From: Macrostomum hystrix
Lineage: Eukaryota; Platyhelminthes; Macrostomidae
Assembly: GCA_950097015.1 (NCBI GenBank)
Contig: CATNEN010000011.1
Coordinates: 3,872,501-3,936,500 of the forward strand
Length of the DNA: 64,000 nucleotides
Reading direction: 5' to 3'
A model generated the notes under the pieces. That model saw only the letters and a list, made by a program, of their open reading frames with translations, made no database searches and was not told the DNA's origin. Of the stretch, positions 55,801-64,000 are shown piece after piece. Position 1 is the first letter of the stretch. Every line of letters begins with the position of its first letter. The position numbers were made by a program, and so were the translations under genes.

Positions 55801-58182
55801 TCCGAACCCGATGCCAGATATTATAATCCAGACTCCACTACCTAATTCCCTTGTTGGCACGGAAGCTAAAGTATCTCACCTGGTTGCCGGGCCTACCGCA
55901 CACTGAGCAGTACATAAACCAGCCATCGTCACCAACTGAGAAGCAAACAGCCAGGTAATAATCCAAGCACGGCTTGCACATTGAACCTCGAAACACCGGA
56001 TGCTCTGATAACTGTACTAAATCGCTACCCAAAACGCCGCAGGCCAAGCAGAGGCTGTTTAATGACAACGAACCGTTGCTAATGTCAACAAACACAGACA
56101 TCAGCGTCGGCGTGACAGTGCGGGGCGTTGAGAATCTGCCAAACTTTGACGACTGGCTGTAGGATGAGGCGTCATCGCGAAAGTCATCAGTATCTTGATG
56201 GTTTTCGTGATCTTCGTCTTCGTCTGTGCAGATTTATGTTTAAAAAAATATATAATTAGTAAGATATAATTAAAGAGAGCATCAGATGACGTTAGTTTTA
56301 TAACTGCGCAAAACTCACCGCTGTAGACTAGACGTAGGCCTTCACTTTCGGCTACCGCTTTCAGTGATCGCTTGTGCTGTCTGCAATGCAATAAGCAATG
56401 ATTATTGTTTACTATTTAATTCTCATCGAATCTCGTGTTTATTTCTATTTGTACTGAAAAAATCAAAGCACTCATAAATCTCTACTAAAGGAAAGCATCC
56501 TCAGAGTATCCTTGGAGCAATGACCTTATGATTAACACAGCAGTGACCTTATGATTAACACAGCAATGACCTTATGATTAACACAGCAATTACCGTATGA
56601 TTAACACAGCAATTACCGTATGATTAACACAGCAATTACCGTATGATTAACACAGCAATTACCGTATGATTAACACAGCAATGACCTTATGATTAACACA
56701 GCAATGACCTTATGATTAACACAGCAATTACCGTATGATTAACACAGCAATTACCGTATGATTAACACAGCAATGACCTTATGATTAACACAGCAATGAG
56801 GCTCAAATCCATGAGACCATGAGGCCAGACAATGACGACAACTATTTTGAAAGACAGAGCAATTACTTAGCACCAACCGCATGTCCAAACTAACCGATAG
56901 ATATCCACCAGACAGTCAATAACCCAGTCGGATAGAGGCGGTCGTCTCTTCAGTCTAGCCGCCTCGTCTTCAGTGGTCAGCCTCGCAAGTTGGTCACCGA
57001 CGGTGGCGCCATCCGCTAATTGTTTGTCGACGTCTTGATCATCGCCGCTTCGTCTTTCAATAAGCTCCAGCCTGAGTCTGCGCATTCCCCTAGCCAGTAG
57101 GGCATTGCGGCAGGACGCTGCCGCCGCCAGACTCTCCGGATTGTCTATGGGCTGAAGTCCGGCGGCGGGCAGTTCCGAGACTTTGCCCTCGGCCAGCCAC
57201 AGGAGCCAGCGCATTCCGGTTCTTGCCGGACGAAGGTGACAACGACGACCGGAGACAACTAAGGCCGGGTAGGACTGCGGGTCGGTGCGGTTTGGAATTC
57301 CGTGTTTCAACAATAATAATTGATTACAGCTGCATCTAAAGGCGGCGTCTGGCTGTTCAGTCCATGGACTGGTAAGAAGCCACACCCATTTAACAGCTGC
57401 GTGAACTGAAGCAATTCAGATTTAAGTGTCTTTCTAAATGAAACAAATAGTTCCCGTGGAGTCGGGAATCGAACCCCCGACCTTTAAGTCGTGACAGTGA
57501 CGCTCTAACTCAAATCTCAAAGAATTCCAGTTCCTGATCTTGAAAAATCCTAACTTTTTTATCCCATTCTCACCTGACCTTGCCATCTGGCCCATACCAG
57601 CCGACCAATGTCATCATTTTCCAATGGTTCGTCTGGATCTTGTTCATCCTTGTCCACTGATCTGATGTCGCCTTCTTCATCTGCCGAACTATTGTCAGTG
57701 CGAATGTGACGCTCCTTGGGGTCAATGGAGGAGGCTGGTTTAGCGGGCAGCAGAATGCTGCAGTCTGGGCGCAATTTTGCAAGCTTTTCAGTTGTTGACT
57801 CGCCAACGCAAGCCGCAGCTGCGGAGCTGAGCTTCGGCTGGGATTCTTGCCTCATCGAGTGAGATATATCTGTTAGGATAACACGCGGCTGAGAATTAAT
57901 CTTTGGTTTGGCGTGAATCTTTGCCTTGTCAGTAGGATTATCAGATTTATCAACGCTATCATAAGAGTCATCGTCATCACTAGATTGGTCAGTGCTATTT
58001 TCACAATAATTGGTTTGCAGGTTTGATCTTGGTCTTGGCCTTTTGATTGGCGGTTTCAAAGAGTTAGCTTGAGCAGGCTTGGATATTCGAGGAGGTTGAG
58101 GTTGCTGTTCTAGCACTGGTGACTGCTTGTCAACAGTAGCAGCTCTGCGCTTGTTAAGCTTCACACTGTCATATAGAGACAT
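49837..58182 (-). CDS. DNMT3: De novo DNA (cytosine-5) methyltransferase DNMT3, 875 aa
   Basis: Nuclear enzyme that sets up CpG methylation. Minus-strand exons: 58182-57574, 57274-56895, 56380-56319, 56223-55880, 54493-54315, 53418-53056, 52235-52071, 50991-50815, 50185-49837. Phases agree and total 2628 nt. Exon 1 is a polar N-terminus ending in the start of the PWWP domain (GRLVWARWQGQ); exon 2 completes it (MRWLLWLAEGKVSEL). Exons 4-5 are the ADD zinc domain (CLACG, CKPC, GDDGWFMYCSVC, CGSADCGRCFCQAC, CYLC). Exons 6-9 are catalytic: motif I RVLSLFDGIASG, motif IV GGSPCNELSG with the catalytic Cys, motif VI WLFENV, RARLFWGNLPGM, ELERLFGFPQHYTD and GRSWCLPVVAHL. The target-recognition loop is divergent. 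An in-frame upstream Met at 58251 exists, but an acceptor-like TTATTTCAG follows it, so 58182 is preferred. Confidence 0.96.
50231..50690 (-). mobile_element. SINE B nested inside SINE A, both antisense, DNMT3 intron 8
   Basis: On the plus strand, 50231-50340 is the antisense SINE A tail half (AATAATAATTGCAGG...). 50340-50570 is antisense SINE B (TCAGTCCATGGACTGGGG, GGGTGAACTGAAGCAATGCA, ATGGCTACAACCTCC). 50570-50690 is the antisense front half of SINE A (AGTGTACACTCTCACTGTGC, AAGCCTTCTCTCCG). B therefore inserted after A. Confidence 0.8.
51035..52035. repeat. 30-bp minisatellite, about 33 copies, DNMT3 intron 7
   Basis: Unit GACAGAATGGGATATTTGTG then TGCGGAAGGT, or with TTCTGAAGGT. It contains no stop in two frames of each strand, giving ORFs of up to 390 codons that are artefacts of the repeat. 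Confidence 0.97.
52302..52784. mobile_element. hAT-type MITE with internal expansion, DNMT3 intron 6
   Basis: Left end CAGGGGTCGGCAAACTTATT and right end GCGGGCCGGAGTTGGCCG are the inverted ends typical of hAT elements. GGGCCGCATC borders the inner parts. The middle is a 16-bp array. The outer duplication is not preserved. A simpler relative lies at 58425-58670. Confidence 0.7.
52365..52690. repeat. 16-bp minisatellite inside the hAT MITE, about 20 copies
   Basis: Unit GGGAGAGATGAGACAC, with ACGAGACA and CATGGGA variants. Confidence 0.95.
53452..53824 (+). mobile_element. SINE family A, full-length reference copy, DNMT3 intron 5
   Basis: It is flanked by ACAGTAGCGC at 53442-53451 and 53825-53834. 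The tRNA-like head has A box GTGGCAGAGCGGTCTAACGC and B box GGTCCCTGAGTTCGATTCC. The body includes GGGTCGCAGCCGCGGAGAGA, CCTGACGATGAGAAACTCAG and GGGCAGAATTGCCTCCTCGC. It ends GCCCGCAGCCCTCCTGCA plus ATT repeats. The exact duplication suggests a recent insertion. At least six other partial copies are in the window. Confidence 0.92.
53900..54300. repeat. Degenerate ~20-bp repeats, DNMT3 intron 5
   Basis: CCATCCCATAATCTATCAAT-type words recur with many changes; the left part is very decayed. Confidence 0.75.
54700..55795. repeat. 24-bp minisatellite, about 45 copies, DNMT3 intron 4
   Basis: Unit CCCATTCCACTCCCATAGAT then TCTT. A block with CCACTATTATAGATTC recurs near 55080, 55345 and 55610, giving higher-order steps of about 265 bp. 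The multiple-of-three period yields spurious minus-strand ORFs. Confidence 0.96.
56505..56800. repeat. 23-bp minisatellite, about 13 copies, DNMT3 intron 2
   Basis: Unit ATGATTAACACAGCAATGAC plus CTT; copies with TTACCGT alternate in blocks. Confidence 0.95.
57335..57512 (-). mobile_element. SINE family B, antisense, DNMT3 intron 1
   Basis: It shows TTCAGTCCATGGACTGG, GTGAACTGAAGCAATTCAG and GGGAATCGAACCCCCGACCT, the antisense body and B box of SINE B. The head is degraded. Confidence 0.82.
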
Positions 58183-58424
58183 GATGCTATTTTTGCTACT
58201 TATATTTTCTAGTCTAGTTTGAACAGAGTGTTGAGGTCTGAAATAATGCATTTTTTGTTCAGCCTGTCACTTATATAGTATGAAAATTAGATGCTTGTAG
58301 TCAAAATAGTCAATTTATTTACTTTAAACTATTATTTAAATTCAAATAAAAAACTAAGTGTTGTATACATTGTTGCATACTGTGACATCTCCTAGATTTA
58401 AACTACCATGTTGTAGGTCTATTG

Positions 58425-58670
58425 CAATGGTTGGCAAACATATTAGTACACAGGCCACAGAGAGAACATAAAAGACTCAAGTGAGCTGTATTATCTATAG
58501 GAATTTGAGAAAGGGGAAAGATGAGATGCAGGATAGATGACACAGGGAAAGCGAAGGGAAACACAAGAAGGATGAGGAAGGATAAAAAAGGTGTTGGAAT
58601 TGGCAATAGGCCAGATTCAAAAGCTTTGAGGGCCATATCAGGCTCATGAACCAGAGTTTGCTAACCCTTG
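58425..58670. mobile_element. hAT-type MITE, 246 bp
   Basis: Ends CAATGGTTGGCAAACATATT and AGAGTTTGCTAACCCTTG are inverted. The flanks GTCTATTG (58417-58424) and ATCTATTG (58671-58678) match at 7 of 8 positions. The interior is purine-rich (GGGAAAGATGAGATGCAG), related to the 16-bp array of the DNMT3 copy but not tandem. Confidence 0.8.
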
Positions 58671-58678
58671 ATCTATTG

Positions 58679-59033
58679 CATAGTTTATTTTACTGTGACC
58701 AATACATAATTAGGATTGCTAGATAAATAAATAATAAATAAATAAATAAAACATTACACATTTGTATTTTTAATATACAAATAATAGCTTATCTAGGCAA
58801 CAAAGAAGCTTTAAATCTCGACAGCTTTTACACATTTACAATACTTGGATAATTTAGATAATTAACTTAATTACCATGCTTATAGAATTATGAAATGGAA
58901 TTTATTTAGAATAGCTAATGCTTTTTTAAAAGCTTTTCCTGTGGACAACTTAGTAAAATGACCATGCCAAAAATGTAATTTGAAAATTTTTTAAACACCA
59001 AATGTTGCATAGTTAGTATGATAGCAATTTTAA
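58679..59033. other. Intergenic, AT-rich, nothing recognised
   Basis: A short AAATA-type run lies at 58724-58752. Nothing else stands out. Confidence 0.5.
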
Positions 59034-59594
59034 TGGTAGGACTACCAAGCCATATTGCGGCCTATTTATATACCAATGGGGGGAATTGCCCCCCAAAAAA
59101 ACTTTTTGGCAGCGCTCAAATACAAATGGCATTGGGTGGTGATTGATTCATTTACAGAATAGGTAGGTTGTCCTATTTTTGAGCTGAACTTTTTATTTAG
59201 GCTTAATCAATGAAATAGGAGAAATTTGCATCTGGATTTTTATTGTGGCCTAGTTCCATCTTTTGTAGCCTTTGAATGTCTAACAGTCTGTCTAGATAAA
59301 GGTAGGTGTCCACCAAAAATAGAGATAATTTTAAATAGAGTATATTTTTCTGACATGTTGATACATTTTGAAGGCCATATTGAGGGGCAATGCAAAATTG
59401 TATAAGGATATAAAATCTTTGCACTTGTAGAAAAAAATCTGACCTATGGCCAGAAGTATTGAATATCTTGATGGTTTGAACAGCTGGCAACTTGATTATT
59501 GTTCCAGAAGATGTGCAACAAAAGTTGGCCAGTGTTTTCAGTTCTATGTGCTTATATTGCTTTGTTCAGGTGCAACAAAATGTCAGTTCTACTA
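59034..59594. mobile_element. TTAA-flanked element, copy 3
   Basis: TTAA at 59030-59033 and 59595-59598. The left end TGGTAGGACTACCAAG matches the other copies' right end, so the element is inverted relative to them. Inside, TTGTTCCAGAAGATGTGCAA and GCTGGCAACTTGATT correspond to the same family. It is longer than copy 1 by about 130 bp. Confidence 0.8.
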
Positions 59595-59598
59595 TTAA

Positions 59599-61183
59599 TG
59601 TATTATTGGCACACATTTTCATTTTACAGACATACTATGTTGTTACACTACCCTGTCCCTAGTACATAAAAAAGAATGTGTACAGTGTAGACTGTGATCC
59701 CAAATATGGTCTTAATTAAAATGTGTTATGTAATAGGAATTTTAACCACCAGGTTGATAGACATTGGTTGAGTGGCTGGCTAATGAAAGTATAATTTGAT
59801 GATATTGCAAAGAAAAATGTAAATAAATTAATATCTATCATATTAGTTTCTAATATTTCTAAATTTCTAAAAACAAAGTTTCTTTTTGTACCTAGACTCA
59901 ATTGAGTGGGAAGTATGGAAGTCATTGACAATTTTATTTATCTTTTTGGCTTTTTTGAATTAAAATTTATTTTAGCAATGTAAAAATGCCTAAAGGTATT
60001 ATGTAATTTTATATAAAGAATATGCAAAGATATAATTATAAGAGGTAGGTTATGGACCTCAGGGCCTAAGCTAAGGTATAAAATAAAGTAAGTTAAGCAA
60101 AAAGCTTGGCACTTAAATTTTTGGCTGGATATTATAGACTATAGAGTATGAATGATTAACAGATGTTATCTTTCACTAATCACCATATTATGATTAGATT
60201 GAACAATTTGCATAATTTATAGTGTGCAAAAAACTGTCCCTCTGCTCGTCTTACTACTCAGAAGTGCCAGAAAGATAGGAACAGAATTATGCAAAGCAAA
60301 AAACTTATAAATGTATAAATTGTAAACGATAGTTAAAAAAGGAAGCAAGAATTATAATGCGATACGTAGAATTAATTATTTGTTTGCTTGCTGCAAGCGT
60401 GAAACTCGCCCCTTGAGTACGCTCAAGTAAAGTTTAAACTTAATCGCAAGTTAATATCATGAAATTTAAAACAAAAGATGCCTTTAATTTATTAAAAGCA
60501 GCTATAATATATCAAAATCACAGTTAATAAAATGAATGAAAAAAGTATACACAGCGTTTGGCTTTTCTTTAAAAACCTCTAAGTATATGCGGAGTGCTTT
60601 CATTTTTAACCTGTACATCGCTCCTAGATTACAATTAAATAGAGCACGTGCTTCGCTTTGCGGACGACAACAAAAGAGGATCAACATGTTCAGCCGTTTG
60701 GCTTTCAGGATTTATATGATGAGTGGTTTGTGGTACATCTAAAAAAAACAAAATAAATAGTTTTAGCTAGGTTTTCTTTAACTAAACATCAGCTGTCCTA
60801 ACTAAACTGACTCCTGGACCAACTACAGCTTAAGCTTATTGTGGTACTTTATAGCTATAGCTTAACTATTAAACTGTTTCTAAATGTGGCTATTACGCAA
60901 AACAATATCAAGCTAAGTTTTTGCAGTTTTTTATTTTAGTCAAATCTAAATTTAGTCAAATAGTCAAATTTTGTATTTGACTTTTATGAACTAAACTTAA
61001 AGTTTTTATATATAAATCCATTTTAATCAGTTTAGGTTTAAGAAGGTTAAGCAGTTTTTTATTTAAATGGTAGCAGTATGTACCCACTGATCATGTTATT
61101 AATTGTCTTTCTCTGTTTATAATAATAGCTATTCATAAGATTTATTGTGTTTAAACATTGCATGCATTCATTGTATCTTGCAG
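59599..61183. other. AT-rich flank or first intron of the D-aspartate oxidase gene
   Basis: No ORF of coding character. The start-codon exon of the oxidase gene must lie here or further left but I cannot identify it; only a few codons are missing. Confidence 0.45.
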
Positions 61184-62642
61184 GATGTGACAGTGCTTGG
61201 AGCTGGAATTGTAGGATGGTCTGTCGCAGCTCAGCTGTTAGACGCCCTGCCAAATTGTCATCTCACAGTTGTCGCCGATCAGTTCGATGAAGAAACTGTA
61301 TCCTGGGTGGCTGCAGGCTCATTTCGAGTTGAAAGCTTCAAAGAATTGTGTCCTAAAAATCCTGAACATGGAAAAAAATGGGCAACTGAATCGTTTGAGC
61401 ATTATCTTGAGCTGGCGGTTTCTGCTCAAGTAAGTTTATCTAGCTAGATCAGTGACTCTAACTTTGGGCGACTGAGAGGTCCTGAGTTTGAATCTCAGTC
61501 TAAGTTCACCCTACGCCTAGCTTTAGAATTAGGACAACATGAGCTGGGGCAGAAATTCTGATCGTGTAATATCTGTTCTCAAATTTGCTTTCTGTCAGGG
61601 AAGCCTTGCTGGTTGTTTGCTTCTGCCGCTAGTTCAAGTTGACGAAGATGCTAACAGATTGCCGCCGGATTATCTCCAGTTGGCTCACTCGGTGAGCAAG
61701 CTCACACCGGAACAGTTGAGCTCGGAGTTTCCGCGTTGGCCAAGCCTGCGCTGCGGTTGGTCATGCGAGACCATCCTGACCGAGTCGCGTCTCTACCTGC
61801 CGTTCCTGCGAACGAGGTTCGGGCTTTTGCACTGAATGTTTCTGAGTATCTTTCTGACATGATTTTCTGTGTCTCGTTTTGATTATCTGGATGGTTTTGA
61901 GATTCTTCGAGTCTGCTTGACATTATCCTCATCTCCTAGATATTATTCAAACCTCCTTGAGACTAATTGAGATTATCCAAAATCTCTCTGAGATTATTCT
62001 AATCCCCATGGGATTATAAATACCACAACTTGATTATTCAAACCTCATGTGGATTATCCTGAATTCTAATTACACACATCTGATCCCATTGCGCACGCTA
62101 ATTTCAGATGCCGCTGCATCAATCTGACAGTCGAGCGCCGTCGTGTCAACGCCCTGACTGACCTGTTAACGAATCGCTGCCGCCTGGTGTTTAACTGCAC
62201 CGGTCTGGGCGCGGCAAAACTAGCCGATGATCCCAGTGTTTATCCCGTTCGCGGCCAGGTTTTTAAAATTCGTGCTCCCTGGGTGAAGCGAGCCGTTGTT
62301 GGGCCAGCCGGGGACACCTACATTTATCCCGGCGCGTCGGATATTGTAACAGTCGGAGGCTGCAGACAATTGGCAAATTGTTCAACTGAAATTAGCGCTG
62401 ATGATTCAACAGCGATTTGGAATCGAGCTATTCGTCTAATGCCATCCATTGGCGGCTCGGAGACCGTCAGACAGCTCGCCGGTCTGAGGCCAGCTCGCAG
62501 TGGCGGCATTCGCGTCGAATCAGACGCCAGCGACACTAGGATTGTGCACTGCTACGGACACGGCGGTAACGGCGTGGCACTCGCCTGGGGCACCGCAGCT
62601 GAGGCCGTCCAAATCGGACTGGAGAATCTCCGCAGAAAATGA
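61184..62642 (+). CDS. D-aspartate / D-amino-acid oxidase, all but first exon, 332 aa seen
   Basis: FAD-dependent peroxisomal-type oxidase converting D-amino acids to oxo acids, ammonia and H2O2. Exons 61184-61429, 61599-61816 and 62108-62642 join in frame (999 nt, phases 0 and 2). The first acceptor is TTGTATCTTGCAG, so the start Met is in an upstream exon. The Rossmann FAD site VLGAGIVGWSVAAQLL opens the protein. Later: VSWVAAGSFRVESF; FNCTGLGAAKLADDPSVYPV; RGQVFKIRAPWV; DTYIYPGASDIVTVGG with the substrate-side Tyr; GLRPARSGGIRVE with the carboxylate-binding Arg; and HCYGHGGNGVALAWGTA. The length suits DDO (about 340 residues). No clear peroxisomal SKL: it ends NLRRK. DDO and DAO are hard to separate by eye. 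The exon 2 donor is GTTCGG, slightly unusual. Confidence 0.9.
61455..61560 (+). mobile_element. SINE family C-like fragment in oxidase intron
   Basis: GGGCGACTGAGAGGTCCTGA then GTTTGAATCTCAG resembles a tRNA-derived B box, followed by GAGCTGGGGCAGAAATTCTG, also seen near 39970. Confidence 0.5.
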
Positions 62643-62689
62643 AAATGATTGACAGCTTAGAGAAGGCTGACTTAGATTTGGAAATATTG

Positions 62690-62990
62690 GGGTGGATTAG
62701 GAGACAACAGGGATAGATTCAAAGATACTGGGATGGATTCGGAGATACTGGGATGGATTCTTAGGTACTGGGGTGGATTCTTAGATACTGGGATGGATTC
62801 TTGGGTACAGGGATGGATTCTTAGGTACTGGGATGGATTCTTAGATACTGGGATGGATTCTTGGGTACAGGGATGGATTCTTAGTTACTGGGATGGATTC
62901 ATTGATAACTGGGATGGGTTCATTGATAACTGGGATGGATTCATTGATAATTGGGATGGGTTCATTGATAACTGGGATGGGTTCATTGAT
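62690..62990. repeat. 20-bp minisatellite, about 15 copies, oxidase 3' flank
   Basis: Unit TTAGATACTGGGATGGATTC, changing at 62890 to a form with ATTGATAACTGGGATGG. It begins about 50 bp after the stop codon, so it may be in the 3' UTR. AATAAA follows at 63098. Confidence 0.94.
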
Positions 62991-63296
62991 AGCTGGAATG
63001 ATTTTGCATTTTTATTCAGAAGTGATAATTTTTTCTTGTGAACCTCAGAACTTCTTGCTTCAATTTATTTATGTATTTTTGTTTTTAAAGATGTTTTAAT
63101 AAATATTTTAATCGATGCATTTTGGTTTCAATTCCAGCTAAAACAAGGTTCTTTTCTGAAGCGACGAAACCATGTTTAAATTGTCTATTGTTTCAGTAGT
63201 ACGAAAAGTATTGTATCACGTGTTTCATTGCTTATTTTCGTGATACCGTTTCAGTTCTAACTGAAAATTAGCCGCAATAACGGACAGAAAAGTAGA

Positions 63297-64000
63297 CTTG
63301 TTAGACAGTTACCTGTTACCTGTTAGTAGTATTAACCTCTTAGACAGTAGTATTACCTGTTAGACAGTAGTATTGCCTGTTAGACTGTAGTATTACCTGT
63401 TAGACTGTAGTATTATCTGCTAGGCAGAAGTATTACCTGTTAGATAGTAGTATTACCTGTTAGACAGTAGTATTACCTGTTAGACTGTAGTATTATCTGC
63501 TAGGCAGAAGTATTACCTGTTAGATAGTAGTATTACCTGTTAGACAGTAGTATTACCTGTTAGACTGTAGTATTATCTGCTAGGCAGAAGTATTACCTGT
63601 TAGATAGTAGTATTACCTGTTAGACAGTAGTATTACCTGTTAGACAGTAGTATTATCTGCTAGGCAGAAGTATTACCTGTTAGACAGTAGTATTGCCTGT
63701 TAGACAGTAGTATTGCCTGTTAGACAGTAGTATTACCTGTTAGACAGTAGCATTATCTGCTAGGCAGAAGTACTACCTGTTTGACAGTAGTATTGCCTGT
63801 TAGACAGTAGTATTGCCTGTTAGACAGTAGTATTACCTGTTAGACAGTAGTATTGCCTGTTAGACTGTAGTATTACCTGTTAGACTGTAGTATTATCTGC
63901 TAGGCAGAAGTATTACCTGTTAGATAGTAGTATTACCTGTTAGACAGTAGTATTACCTGTTAGACAGTAGTATTATCTGCTAGGCAGAAGTATTACCTGT
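63297..64000. repeat. 20-bp minisatellite, at least 35 copies, runs off the window
   Basis: Unit GTAGTATTACCTGTTAGACA. About every fourth or fifth unit is the variant TATTATCTGCTAGGCAGAAG. The spacing of that variant (80-100 bp) defines a higher-order repeat. Confidence 0.97.

Noticed and set aside
56505-56800. CRISPR-like regular repeats
   Set aside because: Units are directly joined with no unique spacers, and the genome is animal; it is a minisatellite.

Overview
This window is nuclear DNA of an invertebrate animal. The genes have spliceosomal introns with GT..AG borders in compatible phases. Their products are metazoan: a CNG channel, a Kir channel, a polypeptide GalNAc-transferase, Rap1, DNMT3 and D-aspartate oxidase. 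The mobile DNA is animal-type: tRNA-derived SINEs, mariner, Merlin, Gypsy and LINE remnants, and small elements flanked by TTAA, TA or 8-bp duplications. A lophotrochozoan is my guess; I cannot name the species.

Layout, left to right. 0.2-0.4 kb: Merlin transposase fragment. 1.3-6.5 kb (+): three-exon F-box/LRR protein with a 35-bp array in intron 1 and a 21-bp array in intron 2. 7.8-8.8 kb (+): single-exon NDUFV3-like complex I subunit carrying an 11-residue coding repeat. 9.6-10.3 kb (+): SNX22/24-like PX protein. 12.0-14.6 kb (+): three-exon GalNAc-transferase without the lectin domain. 16.0-19.8 kb (-): CNG channel alpha subunit, five exons visible. 20-25 kb: repeats, a LINE remnant and a small acidic ORF (-). 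27.7-29.8 kb (-): complete three-exon Rap1. 30-35 kb: two internally deleted mariners, a Gypsy integrase remnant, an unrecognised broken ORF and a TA-flanked inverted-repeat element. 37.5-41.8 kb (+): hAT-type MITE, then a five-coding-exon inward rectifier K+ channel. 45.0-45.6 kb (+): unrecognised protein. 49.8-58.2 kb (-): complete nine-exon DNMT3 with PWWP, ADD and methyltransferase domains. 58.4-59.6 kb: two more small DNA elements. 61.2-62.6 kb (+): D-aspartate/D-amino-acid oxidase lacking only its first exon. The window ends inside a 20-bp array.

The genes are unrelated housekeeping, signalling and channel genes; I see no operon or functional cluster. The striking feature is structural. 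Minisatellites with periods of 16-83 bp sit in most of the longer introns and many flanks, and by my boundaries take up roughly a quarter of the window. Most arrays have their own unit. Two SINE insertions sit directly on splice acceptors (Kir exon 4, CNG last exon), so repeats are shaping gene structure. I found no clearly new multi-gene system. The best leads are these SINE-splice-site contacts, the array biology, and lineage-specific changes in Kir, CNG, GALNT, NDUFV3 and DNMT3.
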